Positions 12,240 through 23,031 of a stretch of DNA of 64,000 nucleotides are shown piece after piece (position 1 is the stretch's first letter; each line of letters starts with the position of its first letter). Source of the stretch: Clitoria ternatea (taxonomy: Eukaryota; Streptophyta; Magnoliopsida; Fabales; Fabaceae); assembly GCA_037962975.1 (NCBI GenBank), contig CM075671.1, positions 16,291,001-16,355,000 on the forward strand, written 5' to 3'. The position numbers and the translations under genes were made by a program. Below the pieces are notes generated by a model. It searched no databases and had not been told where the DNA came from. It saw only the letters and a list, made by a program, of their open reading frames with translations.

Positions 12240-12790
12240 AATGTGTGGAGGGTAAAGAGCTTCTCTTGCAACCGATGTCAAAATCTCATTCTCACTCAAT
12301 TATTATACTGTCTCAGTGAGAGTTCGGTATTGTAAAATACATTTCCAGTGGGGATCACTATGTCCTTCAAGTTCTGTTTGTCCTTGTCTGACCTGGATTA
12401 TGTTGGTTGCACCGAGGTTGTACCTGTAAAAGGGACCTTGATGCTTAAGTCATGATGAGTACAACATAACAATAATGATGTTTAGAGTGTAATTAATAAG
12501 TGTAGTAAATGAACTGTCCATGTGTTAATGAATGTTTCTTATTTATAAAATTGCTTATGGTACAACTTGTGATTTGACCCCTGTCAGAGCCGCAGACTTG
12601 GATCATAAACAAGTTGACCACTTGTATCTGATTCTCACTCAGTGTCAGCTTTTTTTACCGGGGTGGGTCTCGCTAAGGATATCGAATATTCGAGTGGTCC
12701 GACTCACCCTTCCCTACAATATTTGCTTTTGTGTTGTCCGATGTTACTTGCTCGTAGGGTCAGTATTGACACCAGATCAAATATTATTTT
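12240..12790 (+). mobile_element. Old Tat-type Ty3/gypsy LTR remnant
   Basis: Phrases match the Tat LTRs elsewhere in the window. TTGTACCTGTAAAAGGGACC followed by GATGCTTAAGTCATGATGAG (12419-12460) parallels the GGTACCTGC...CTCCGACGCTCAAGTCAGT block at about 43590-43625. The phrase GACACCAGATCAAAT near 12770 parallels GGGACCGGATCATAT near 44304. The matches are short and decayed, with no ends or target duplication, so the borders are approximate. Confidence 0.45.
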
Positions 12791-12799
12791 TGTCATGAT

Positions 12800-14690
12800 G
12801 ATAATTAATACACCAAGATACAACCTTTCTATATATTTATTTTTTCTTTTAAAAGATTTCTCTTATTAGAGTGTCACTCATCTTATTTGTGACAACTAAT
12901 AACTTTTGATACATAATAGGTTAGACCTTAACTTTAGTAGGCACATAAAATTATTCATATCTAACACTTATATTAACTATAGAGTGGGTAAAAGATACAT
13001 ATAAGAAATCAAATACGGGTGAGTGATGGACCGAATGGAGATATGGGTCAATGATGGATGGACTAAAACTCTTAGAAGTTAATATAGAAGTTTCTGATGT
13101 ACCTAATAATACTGAGGAGAACAAAAAGTTAACTGTGGAATAGAGGGTCATAATCAAATCATCGACTCAAACGCATACAATAATACAGCGGTGTATCAGT
13201 TGCATGTTTTTGTAGGGTATAGAAAGGACACTTATTCCTGTGGGTTCTTAAGCAGAATTTGGCATTTTATGTTTAACTTGTAATTCAGTCGTGACAATTA
13301 AGAAAACGCCACCACATATTGAACCCCACATGCAACTATATACGCCAATAATGTGCTTGAACCACTTTGATTAGTGTTGTTGAGATTGCTTCCCAAGTTT
13401 CACTTGTGATTGCATGCTTGATGTGAAGTTACTTTTAAAAGACACAACAATAATGGGCTTTAAACACGTTCTTCTTCATTTCGGTCAATTGAGGAACTTT
13501 CTTACATGATAAAGGATCCACCAATGGACTGTGTCTGCGTGTTTAATTAATCACCGATTTTTCAGAACACTAATGACTCTTTTGGTCATGATATTAAAAT
13601 TTGTAGGGCTAGGCCCAACCAGTTACTATTCATTAAGGTCTTTAAAAGTGTTCTTAACGGTCATATTGATTTTTCTTTTTTTTTTTTTTACTATCAGAAA
13701 TATATCTTGTTTAATTTTCAGATCCTAAAATATGGAATGAAAGAAATATTGATTATGAATTTTGAAAGTTTTGGATTTGAAAAATGGGAAAAAAGGTGGT
13801 GTAAAAATTAAAACAGATGGTGTTAGAAGCAATTTCCAACTAGAGAACTGGTCGTTGATATCTCCCGCAATAGTCCCATCTCACGTGCTTATAATTGGAC
13901 TCGTTTTATGATTGGGCAAGCCCAAAATTTGCAAGCGAGGTACCTCAATTCAGCTTTCGAATGTGTGACCCAGATCCAATTCATGACCAAAAACAAAAAA
14001 TGGTGTGATACAATTAACAAAAACAAAGTCTTTGAAGATTTTACTATGTTCACCAAAAAAAAAAAAGATTTTACTATTAATCAGAAAATTGCAACCTCAT
14101 TGATTTTGTTTCTCTTCTTTGAGTTTTCTTCTGTTGACTATCTTTTATTATTTTCTTTTGTTGAAACTTGAAAGCATTTTGACATTCTATTGTTTCCTAA
14201 ATTAATCTATTATTTAAAAAGTCAATTGTTTAGAAGAAGAGCGCCTTATTCATATAAAAAAAAACTCTTAGATGCCTGAATTTAAGTTACAACCATCGTG
14301 GGTTTTTAATGAATTAGATTATTAACAAGTGCCCAAAAAAATGGGTCTATTCTAGCTCCAACTTACATCAACCCACTTGATTGGCTTATGAGTTATAGTA
14401 TATATTTTAAAAAGCAAAAACTAATTTCATGATTTTTTTTAAAGGAAACATTAAAAAAGGTGGGTCAAGTCAGACAGGTTATCCAATGTGAGTTTTAGTA
14501 TAAAAAGAGGTTATATTTTAAATTTTTAAAAAAACTATTTTATTTTTCTCCAAAATCTTTAAACGGGTGGGCCAACTTAATGGGTTGATAAATTAAGTCA
14601 AGCTAAAAAATTATGGCTTATTTTCATGGTGAGACTAGTTGGATTGATTAAAAAAATATTTAACTTATGATGGACTAACATGTATGGGTC
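12800..14690. other. AT-rich intergenic stretch, nothing assignable
   Basis: No coding frame with a recognisable motif is seen. Several GC-richer phrases near 14340-14600 (for example GGGTGGGCCAACTTAATGGG) look like decayed repeat DNA without definable ends. Confidence 0.5.
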
Positions 14691-14741
14691 GAATCGGAGC
14701 TGCATCTTGGAGCTATGCTTTTTTTCCCTACCTTTGCCAAA

Positions 14742-15740
14742 ATGTCTGATAGTGATTTCGATAGTACACTATTTAATGTTGTCCAACAACAACTTGATCC
14801 CTGCCTTGGTCCTTCCAGTCCGTACCATATTCACCTTAGTGAGAATCCGTCTTTTGTCTTTATTACTTCTGCCTTAAATGGTAGCAACTACCATTTTTGG
14901 CCCTAAACTATTCAGATGGCATTAATCTCTAAAAATAAGATGGGTTTCTTAGTTGGAACGATTCCTATACTGAATGTCACTGATCCAGTGTATGCTTCAT
15001 GGAGCGTTGTAACACACTCATTATGTCTTGGCTGCTAAACTCTTTATCACCGCCCATTGCGCAAAGCGTCATCTTCCTTGACCATGTTGTCAATATCTGG
15101 ACAGATATGAGAGAAAGGTTCTTTCAAAGCGATTTACTCTGCAATGCAGAGCTCTAAGAGGAAATCTATGATCTCAAGCAAGGCTATCATTCTGTCTCAG
15201 ACTATTACGCCGCGTTGAAGTCTTTTTAGGAGGAGCTTGACAATTTTCACCCCTTCCCTATCTGTACCTGTTTTGCGAGACTCTACCACCAACAAGATTT
15301 CATTATCCGATTTCTAAAAGGCCTCGAGGATCACTTCAGTGTTGTATACTCCCAAATCCTTCTCACGGACCCTCTTTCCTCTATGAACAAGGTATTCTTC
15401 ATATGGTTATTCAACAACAGAGATAACGTTCATCCCAACCAGTGATTGAGAACCAAACGCCTTTGTCAATGCTGGACAATCTTGTTACGACAAAGGACGC
15501 AGGGGACCTACACCAGGAAGGAGCACCTGAAACACAACCAATAAAAAGTGTGTCTACTATGGTCGTAATGGATACACAGTAGAGGTTTGCTATGCCAAGC
15601 ATGACTACCCTCCCGGTCATCCATGATACCCAAGGCGACCGCGTATCCACAACCATGAGGACTCCCCTGTTTTTGCCAACAACGTCGTGCAGGACGACCG
15701 TGTGTGTTCTCCTATTGCTCCAAATAAACCATCTCACGAG
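14742..15740 (+). pseudogene. Copia gag remnant with decayed zinc knuckle
   Basis: The ATG at 14742 opens MSDSDFDSTLFNVVQQQLDP, followed by LNGSNYHFWP, a typical copia gag N-terminus. A stop at 14904-14906 sits where the family continues, and the same frame goes on with TIQMALISKNKMGFLVGTI. Further on, IIRFLKGLEDHFSVVYSQIL corresponds to the UBN2 core. Near 15546-15590 the nucleocapsid motif reads CVYYGRNGYTVEVC, where the second cysteine and the histidine of CX2CX4HX4C are both tyrosine. Several stops and frame changes confirm it is dead. Confidence 0.75.
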
Positions 15741-15863
15741 TTGGGCTTCAATCTAACCAGGGCCTAATATCAAAGCCTTCTTGGCATTCTTCACCAATAG
15801 AAAACCTCATCTGATCTTAAACCTTCAGCCACCTCCTAGCCCAAACATGTCAACCTCTCTCAA

Positions 15864-16460
15864 ATGACCAAAAGTGGCCCATTACTCTCCCCTAATATGC
15901 ATTTTGGTATCCTATTTTCCCTCTGCACCAACACTATCCCACATTGTCTGTCTAACGCACACACTGTTCCTCTCAATTGCACTCTTACTGATGTTCCGTG
16001 GATCATTGATTCTGGGGCAACAGACCACATTACATGTTCTTTTAATAATTTTTTAAAATTCTTAAACAACAAACCTATTGAAATAAACTTACCCAATGGT
16101 TCTTCTGTTGTTACTCATATTTTAGGCTCAATCCAACTTTCTCCACATTTCATAATTCATGATGTCCTTTATGTGCCCGACTTCAAGTTTAATTTGATTT
16201 CTATTTCCAAACTCTTATCTTCACTCAAATACATTCTCACTTTCTTTAATTCTCATTGTCAAATACAGGAAATGAAGTCATTGAAGATTATTGGTTTGGC
16301 TAAGTTGAAGCATGAATTATACCACTTGGAGACCCATAAGCATAGTAGTTACCAACCACTAAAGGCATCACTCATCAATAACTTTTCCATTCCACCTATT
16401 ACCAGCACAAACCTTTGGCACTTTTGCTTAGGCCATCTCTCTCTCTGCATATCGTCTTAA
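15864..16460 (+). pseudogene. Copia protease and GAG-pre-integrase fragment
   Basis: The frame contains DVPWIIDSGATDHITCS (about 15994-16045), with the aspartic-protease active site D-S-G typical of copia elements, then LYVPDFKFNLISISKL, the conserved end of the protease region. The GAG-pre-integrase signature NLWHFCLGHLSLC follows at about 16410-16450. The frame ends at a stop shortly after. This is the best preserved part of this element. Confidence 0.8.
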
Positions 16461-16479
16461 TATTCTTCATTCTACCTTT

Positions 16480-16886
16480 CCCTTTACTTCAAAACGTGTT
16501 GAAGAAAATTGTGATATTTGTCATTTATCAAAACAAAAAAATTTGTCATATTCTCCAAGTATTCATAGAGCTTCCGAACCTTTTGATTTAATTCATATGG
16601 ATATTTGGGGTCCCTTTTCTCAATCTTCTGTTCCCATGGTCAAAAATATTTTCTCACCATTGTGGATGATTTTAGCCACTACACATGGATAGTGCTTCTT
16701 AAATCCAAAGGAGAAGTAAGAGCACATGTCCAAAACTTTGTTACGCTAATTGAAAACCAATTTAATACTACTATCAAATGTATTCGTTCAAATAATGGTC
16801 TTGAATTTCTCTAAAAAGATTTTTATTCCTCCAAAGGAATTTTACACCAAACCAGTTGTATATACACACCTCAATAAAATGGTTAA
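16480..16886 (+). pseudogene. Copia integrase, 5' fragment
   Basis: After a decayed HHCC zinc region (C..CHLSKQKNLS near 16510-16545), the core begins LIHMDIWGPF near 16589-16615 (catalytic D). A frame slip leads to YFLTIVDDFSHYTWIVLLKS, and then CIRSNNGLEFL holds the region of the second catalytic residue, with N in place of the usual D (SNNG versus SDNG). A stop follows. The sequence ends at the TPQ.NG motif, where the CACTA element begins. Confidence 0.75.
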
Positions 16887-17227
16887 CACTAGTGCAAAAA
16901 AGCCTAAGAACTCGGTTAAAATTGGGCTACGAGAACAAGTTCGTTGCAGCTGTGTTTGTAGGTAAGTTATGAACTCGGTTTTAGATGAACTGTGCACATA
17001 GATAGAGAGGTTCTTTAACAGAAACGACTACATATTCACCCTACGAACTGGTTCAGGTCACAATCGTATTCATATTTATTTCTAGGGCAACCTATGAACT
17101 CGATTCAAACTGAGTTCATAAACCACTTAAAAACTCGGTTAAAGACACGACCGAGTTCGTAGGTAGGATTTTTTTAATATCTTTTTTGTTTTGTATTTTA
17201 TTTGGTGTCGTTACCCGGCCACCAAAG

Positions 17228-18530
17228 TATTAGGGAATCCCTAGTACATGAGCAGCGGAAATACAAGGATTCCATAGGATTTGCAAAGCGCTGTGTTTCA
17301 AAGCACAAGACAAACACACACAAAAACAAAAATTCGTTTTAGGATTACCTCTTGAAGAACACCGAAGCAGTCGTAGCCTCGTCCTTTAGGAGTCCACACG
17401 AGCACTCCCACCAGAATCGCAACACTTGCCAACTGCTAGTTTGGCGGCGTGTAGCTCTTGCAACTTTTGTGAATTTATGTCTCACTTTAGTGAATGGCCT
17501 ATGAGCATCTTATTCTCTATTTATAGGCTTAGGTTTGACCTAATTTGTTCTCTCTAAAGAGTGGGCTGCCTACTCATTCTAAAAGAGTTAGGCCCAATAG
17601 CTTTATTTTAGTCCAACTAAAATAAAACAAAATATTTTCTGATGGGCTTACTCCATGTGTGTGACCCTATAGGTAAAATACCCGGTCATATTAATAATAA
17701 ATTATTTTATTATTAATATAAAATAAGAGCAGCATCTAGCAATGCATCATTATGTCCGAATATTATTTAATATCAACATAACCTATAAGTGATAATTATT
17801 TAATATGTTTGTTCCTTTTGTCACGATATCCTAATTGGGCCCAAGGCATGGTCACGTCATCCTTGTACGGCCAAATTTATTTTACTTGATACCGGAGTAG
17901 ACTTGATCCGAATAAATATCTAATATTTATTCTTTCTAGCATGGCCATGCGTTTTCTTAGTCTTACTCCATCAAGTGGCCTATAGATATCACTCCTGTCA
18001 CATAGGAGAGACAAATCCCATCTACATCACTCACATCCCTCTGCATAATTTGTTCATTGCCTAATCACAACCTTTATAGTCCTCTTGTTACAGAAGACGT
18101 TTAATTGTAGTAAAACAATAAACTCCTTATGTAGGAATCGTAGTGACTTCAGTTCGAAGGACTACATATACCATTATCAAATTGAGAACCGTTTATGACA
18201 TTCATGTAACGATCCATGCAACGTTCTCATGGTGGGTCTGTCCAGTACATCATTACTCTTAATGTGTATCTGTGTGAAGACTTGATATCATTTATATCTA
18301 TGATCTGTGAGATCAGGTCATCAGTACACTCACACACTAGTCTCAATGTATTTACATGTTCCCATGTAAATACTTAACTAGGGACATTTTAGGAATAACT
18401 TTCATATGACCTATTACTCCAATGATAAATACGTTTTAAAATAATTTTAAACTGAAATACTTATTTTATTGATAAGCAGAAAAATGATACAAATGAAAAA
18501 GCATAAAAGCTCATAGTGCATACACCAACA
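17228..18530 (+). mobile_element. Putative solo LTR inside the CACTA element
   Basis: The segment starts TATTAGGGAATCCC (expected TGTTAGG, one G-to-A change) and ends ACACCAACA. It is flanked on both sides by CAAAG (17223-17227 and 18531-18535), a perfect 5-bp target duplication. Its first 900 bp or so are homologous, in opposite orientation, to 2447-3416. No coding sequence is present. A decayed primer-binding-site-like string (TGTTTCAAAGC) occurs inside at about 17295, where the other copy has a perfect one, so a small non-autonomous element is an alternative to a solo LTR. Confidence 0.65.
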
Positions 18531-18549
18531 CAAAGTAGTGGATTACAGG

Positions 18550-19525
18550 TAGGGATGGCAAAACGGGCTGGCCCGCCCCGCCAAGGCCCGCCAATAAGCG
18601 GGCCGGGCTGGCCCGCCCCGCCAAGCTAAACGGGCTAAGAATCCCGGCCCGCCCCGTTTAATAGCAGGCCCGCGGGCCCGCGGGCTGGCCCGCCAAAATG
18701 TTAGGAATTTTTTTTTTTAAAAAAAAATCAATTTAGTACCTTGTTAGAATTTGAATGTATTTGCTAAAAAAATTAAAAAATGAGTCATTTCACTACTATG
18801 TAAATCTATATACACCATAAAAATATTTTATATGAATTTAACAAATTTTATGATATAAACCGAAAATGGAACAAAATTTTTATAATATATATAAACCAAA
18901 AATAATGTTTCAAAATGAAAGCATGGCATGATGGAACACTCATTCACTTGCTGTTACTGATGCATTATTGTAATGCTAAGGTAATGCATTAATTTATATA
19001 TTATATTATTATATTAATTTATTGTAACGCTGCAGCAAGTGGAAGGAAGGAACAGATCACGCATGGTCCACGTAGCAGATCACGCATGGTCCACGGAGCA
19101 CCAACAGCAAGTCACGCACAGGCACAGAGCAACAGATCAAGCAAGCAACAGCTTCGTGAATCGCGAGTGACGCCTCAACAGCTTCGTTCGTTCGTGAGTC
19201 TTGCGCCGCGACAGGGATTAGGAAATGAAAGTAGGGATTAGGAACCCTATACCCCCAAACGTTAAAACTTTAACGGGCCAACAAAAAATATAGGCCCAGG
19301 TTCACTCTATTTTTTTAATAATCTGATTTTAAAAAATATTTTAATATATATATAGGCGGGGCCCGACGGGCTGGCCCGCCCCGCTTACTCATTGGCCCGT
19401 CGGGCTGGCGGGCTAGGCGGGCCGGGCTGCGGCGGGATAGCGGGCTTAAAAATGGTGTCCGCCCCGCCAAATTTGGTGGGTTTGGCGGGCCAGCCCGACG
19501 GGCCAGGCCCGTTTTGCCATCCCTA
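18550..19525. mobile_element. Non-autonomous hAT-type DNA transposon with GC-rich ends
   Basis: The ends are perfect inverted repeats of 19 bp (TAGGGATGGCAAAACGGGC), flanked by an 8-bp target duplication ATTACAGG (18542-18549 and 19526-19533), the size made by hAT transposases. About 150-180 bp at each end consist of repeated GGGCTGGCCCGCC-type strings, strongly GC-rich in an AT-rich neighbourhood. The middle is AT-rich and contains a direct duplication around GATCACGCATGGTCCACG. No transposase frame is visible, so movement would depend on an enzyme supplied elsewhere. Confidence 0.88.
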
Positions 19526-19533
19526 ATTACAGG

Positions 19534-20164
19534 CAGTCCATGGTCCTCACCTAGGCCGGTGAGGGCCTCCAAAAGATAGGACCTCGTCCTGTACCAAGTC
19601 ACACCGGCTGGGTTGCAACCCCTTATGACCGGACTCAAAGCCCCACTGAGTGGCCTAATGACCAGAGTCAGGAGGACAGTAACATACCCTGGTTGTAGCC
19701 TGCAAGGAGCCCACATGTATGAACCTAATTTGGCACATGAAACGAGGCACTACAGTGACACTCCCTCGCTATAAAAACCAAAAACACATTCATAAGTGGT
19801 AAGCTCTCTGGTACCCATCTTTTAGACCCGATATAGCTCCGATGTTAGAATCCAGACTGACTTGAGCGTCGGAGTGTCTTTGCAGGTACCACCCCCTTTC
19901 GCCCCTCAATGCGATAGGCCGGTATGAGGAGCTCAAGGAACCACGGTACAGCCCAGAGACTGTCCAATCCAGCAACCCCGTCAAGCATATACTTTGGACC
20001 CTATCCAGGGTCCCCTGCTCTGGACCCCAAATCCTGTGGACCTCGGTTCCGGAGCAGAACAGTATTGCCAATAAACAATACAAATACAGTCCCAATACGT
20101 ATAAACAGATACCAAAACAGAATTGCCAATAAATTATGAATATAATGTTATGTTGTTCCTAACA
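19534..20164 (+). mobile_element. Tat-type LTR fragment
   Basis: The phrase GACTGACTTGAGCGTCGGAG, then TTTGCAGGTACCACCCCCTT (19854-19902), is the reverse complement of a block in the Tat-C LTR (about 43590-43625) and resembles 26767-26805. The sense of this fragment is therefore plus. A TATA box (TATAAAA, 19770-19776) precedes the block, as it does on the minus strand in the A and C LTRs. The LTR borders are not defined. It lies between the hAT element and the right subterminal region of the CACTA element. Confidence 0.6.
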
Positions 20165-20660
20165 TATATATGTAAACTACTATAACTTATATACATAATT
20201 ACTATTGTCCCCTAACCCTTAGAAAATATAAGGCTCATTCCTCCCGAATTACTCGAATGTCTTTGGCAGTGTATGGGGATCGGTCCTGGTTTGAAATTAA
20301 AGAATTAGTTACGAAACTTACAGTTGTCCATGACAAACCCGCACGAACGACCGAGTTCTTAGTTCTATTTAAAAAATTAAAAAAAAGAACGACTTAAGAA
20401 CTCAGTTGCACGAGAACCAAATTCATTGGTATGTTTAATTTTTTTAAATAACGACTTAAAAACTTAGTTGCTTTTGAACCGTGTTCTTAGGTGTGTTTAA
20501 AAAAATTAAAAAAATATGCACCCTAAGAACTCGGTTCAACGTGGAATCGAGTTCCTATAAATGTGTGATAATTTCAAAATTCTCAACGCCTTGTTTTCAA
20601 ACATGTTTTCCATTAAACTGAGTTCATACCTTATGTTCTTAGCCTTTTTTTACACTAGTG

Positions 20661-21020
20661 CAATGTTGCAAGAGCACTTATGTTTCAATCCCAACTTCCA
20701 AAACATTACTAGTCATATGGTGTAAAACATGCTATTTATCTCATAAATAGAATTCCATCACCCATAATTAAAAATAAGACACCTTTTGAATTGTTACACA
20801 AACAAACTCTAGATTTCTCTACGCTAAAGGTTTTTGATTGCTTGTGCTATGCCTCAACACACCCTTTTTGTCAAAAATTTGACACTCGTGTAAAACAAGG
20901 TGCCTTTTTAGGATTTCAAACTGAGACAAAAGGTTATATTATTTTAGATTTAAATAATAAAAAGATTTTTGTCTCCAGAAATGTTACCTTTAATGAGATG
21001 GTTTTTCCTTTTACCAAAAT
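20661..21020 (+). pseudogene. Copia integrase, 3' fragment
   Basis: The reading NVARALMFQSQLPK, then YGVKHAIYLINRIPSP and KTPFELLHKQTLDFSTLKVF, is the C-terminal half of a copia integrase, continuing through FGCLCYA-like sequence and GAFLGFQTETKGYIILDL to the end of the domain. The main frame is 20791-21090. A stop interrupts the KHY/SYG position, where family members have tryptophan. It continues the integrase fragment on the other side of the CACTA insertion. Confidence 0.8.
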
Positions 21021-21499
21021 CCTTCCTCTCATCAGCCTAATAACCACACTCCTCTTACCACCCACATTTTACCCAATTCAAGTTTTTTAGATCATCAACC
21101 CAATTCAAGATTTTTTTTATCATCAACCCAATCCCACATCTCCACACCCACCCAACAACATTTCACCCATCCCGTCCTCCCTTACGTTCACCACTGCTCC
21201 TCTCTCTGAATCTCCAACTCCGTCATCTCTTTCAACCCAACCAACCTATCTTCCTTACCACCGCCCACGTCAGAACCTGCAACCCTACCTATTTGTCGGT
21301 CCACTCGCCCTTATGTTTGCCCTACCTACCTTGCTATAAATGTAATGCTTGTCCAAGCGATATAATACATGCTTCATCGCAATCTAGCTAACCATCTCAA
21401 AAGGCCTCATGTCCTGTACAAGGCTTTGTTGATTACTCACGCCCGTCTCCTTCTTACTCTCACTACATTATGAGCCTTTATTCTAAACACGAGCCACAA

Positions 21500-22000
21500 A
21501 GCTTTCATAAAGCCGCCAAACACTCTTATTGGCAGGAGGCCATGAAGGCTGAGATTATAGCTTTGGTTCCAAACCAAACTTGGGATGTGGTCGATACTTC
21601 TCCTAATGTGAAGCCCATAGGTTGCAAGTGGGTCTTCAAAATCAAGTGACGTCCTGATGGTTCTGTTGAGAGCTATAAGGCCCATTTAGTGGCCAAAGGC
21701 TATTCCCAAATCGAAGGCATCAACTATCTGGAAATTTTCTCTCTTGTGGTAAAGATGACAACCATTCATGTTCTTCTAGTCGTAGCTTCCATCAACAAAT
21801 GGCACCTACATCAGCTTGACGCCAGTAACGCCTTCCTCCATAGTGCCCTCACCGAAGACGTCTACATGACTATACCTCCCAGAGAAGTAGCTCACTCATC
21901 CTCAAGAATATAATTGTGTCAAAGAAAATACTGTCTGGACTTAATTAAAGATGCAGGTCTTCCTAATTCTAAACCATGTTCGACACCATTGGATACTTCA
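21500..22000 (+). pseudogene. Copia reverse-transcriptase remnant with large internal deletion
   Basis: The frame reads EAMKAEIIALVPNQTWDVV, then KPIGCKWVFKIK, a TGA stop, RPDGSVESYKAHLVAKGYSQ, and DASNAFLHSALTEDVYMTIP. These are the N-terminal RT motifs of copia. At about 21907 the sequence jumps to QRKYCLDLIKDAGLPNSKPC, which in intact elements lies near the C-terminus. The YxDD catalytic box and its surroundings are missing. Confidence 0.75.
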
Positions 22001-22014
22001 CTATAACTTTCCAC

Positions 22015-22330
22015 AGACTAACATAATACCTTTCCAGTGTGCTTTTGTCCTCACGCACACACTTCCCGAGAACTTCCCAGGAGGTCACCCATCCTAAAAT
22101 TTCTCCAAGTTAAGTACACTTAACCTTGGAGTCCTTAAGTGATGGGCCACTAAAAAGGCAAATGAATTTGTTGGTACCGATAGTACAAATTCATTCTTTT
22201 AAGCTATCATTGATAGTATAGTCCCAAACCTATACAGTCTTTGAATTCCTCTCATTCTGGTATGTATTCGGTTCGTTCAATGGAAACCTGCTTTAGCTGC
22301 TCATTGTCTGTACCTATACACTGACGATCA
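22015..22330 (-). mobile_element. Cassandra-like LTR fragment with 5S-rRNA-derived sequence
   Basis: The minus strand at 22072-22095 reads AGGATGGGTGACCTCCTGGG plus AAGT, identical to the 3' part (box C region) of plant 5S rRNA. Upstream on the same strand, GGTTAAGTGTACTTAACTTG resembles the 5S box A region, and CCCATCACTTAAGGACTCC resembles the adjacent part. A plain 5S gene would not continue into GTGTGTGCGTGAGGACAAAA, but Cassandra terminal-repeat elements, whose LTRs carry a 5S-like domain, do so as far as I recall. Only one LTR-sized piece is seen, and the borders are approximate. Confidence 0.65.
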
Positions 22331-22544
22331 CTCTCTACCCTTAACAGCGCTAGGATGTCACATCACTTATCTTCACCTTAATCGTACAAATCACACAATT
22401 TTTTTCTACACTATTGTATAAACCATACCTCTCATCACACAATTGTCTTTTTCTTTTTTTACCTTTTCCTTTCTTTTGTAATATGTTGAGGTGTATTTTT
22501 TGTTATTATCTTTTGTCCTTTCTCTAATCTTTTTCCGTATAGGT

Positions 22545-22603
<59 letters not shown>

Positions 22604-23031
22604 TATTCTTAAAAATATTCAAGGAAATCTATCCCATCAATTATGTCTTGAGCCTTCTTTCTCGTTTGTCTTTTCTTTTACACCCTTTTAACTATATGAA
22701 TACTATAACCTCTATGAGTCTCTCACAATAGCTCAAAGAAATTTTATCTTAACCAAACCAATAAAATAGTTTGATTCAATCCAATCCCAATCCAATCACA
22801 CTTTATTTAACAGATATATATGAGATACCAAACAATTATAGTAACATGTATAATAATCAAAGAGACGAAGTAATGATGGCTACTAATAAATACTACTTAC
22901 ATAAAACACCAAACCAAAACACAATTACTGATTACTAATACAATACTTTCTTTTCATCACAGCTATGTTTATTTTCCAACTTGTTGATTTTCTTCATATA
23001 GACGCAAACTATGATTTTAACACAATCATAT
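22331..23031. other. Spacer downstream of the USP gene
   Basis: Apart from the microsatellite, no coding or repeat signature is evident. The part next to 23031 should include the 3' untranslated region of the minus-strand USP gene, but no polyadenylation signal could be chosen confidently. Confidence 0.5.
22545..22596. repeat. (TA)n microsatellite with one TG interruption
   Basis: About 25 TA units, broken once by TGTA near 22567. Confidence 0.95.

Larger units (their letters stand above)
16887..20660. mobile_element. Non-autonomous CACTA DNA transposon carrying later insertions
   Basis: The left end reads CACTAGTGCAAAAAAGCC and the right end is its inverse (...GGCTTTTTTTACACTAGTG, allowing for small differences), the defining ends of CACTA/EnSpm elements. 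Both subterminal regions (16905-17165 and about 20330-20640) are packed with forward and inverted copies of GAACTCGGTT, as expected for subterminal transposase-binding repeats. Flanking triplets are TAA (16884-16886) and CAA (20661-20663), a 3-bp duplication with one mismatch. No transposase frame is visible; the interior is filled by a solo LTR, an hAT element and a Tat-type LTR fragment. It sits inside a copia integrase. Confidence 0.85.
14715..22000 (+). mobile_element. Second degenerate Ty1/copia element, split by a CACTA transposon
   Basis: In copia order on the plus strand there are gag, a decayed zinc knuckle, protease, GAG-pre-integrase and integrase up to 16886, then a foreign CACTA element, then the rest of integrase (from 20661) and two pieces of RT. 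The two integrase parts are not exactly contiguous: roughly nine codons between 'TPQ.NG' and 'NVARALMFQSQLPK' are missing at the insertion site. RT runs from WKxAM-like sequence to DASNAFLHSALTEDVYM, then jumps directly to the C-terminal QRKYCLDLIKDAGLPNSKPC block, so several hundred codons are deleted. RNase H and both LTRs are not visible. Confidence 0.8.

Noticed and set aside
19315..19716. Minus-strand frame of 133 codons rich in Arg, Pro and Gly
   Set aside because: It runs across the GC-rich end of the hAT element and the adjacent LTR fragment; composition artefact.
22072..22160. A functional 5S rRNA gene
   Set aside because: Only the box C part is exact; the rest is diverged and continues into non-5S sequence, so it is an element-borne derivative.
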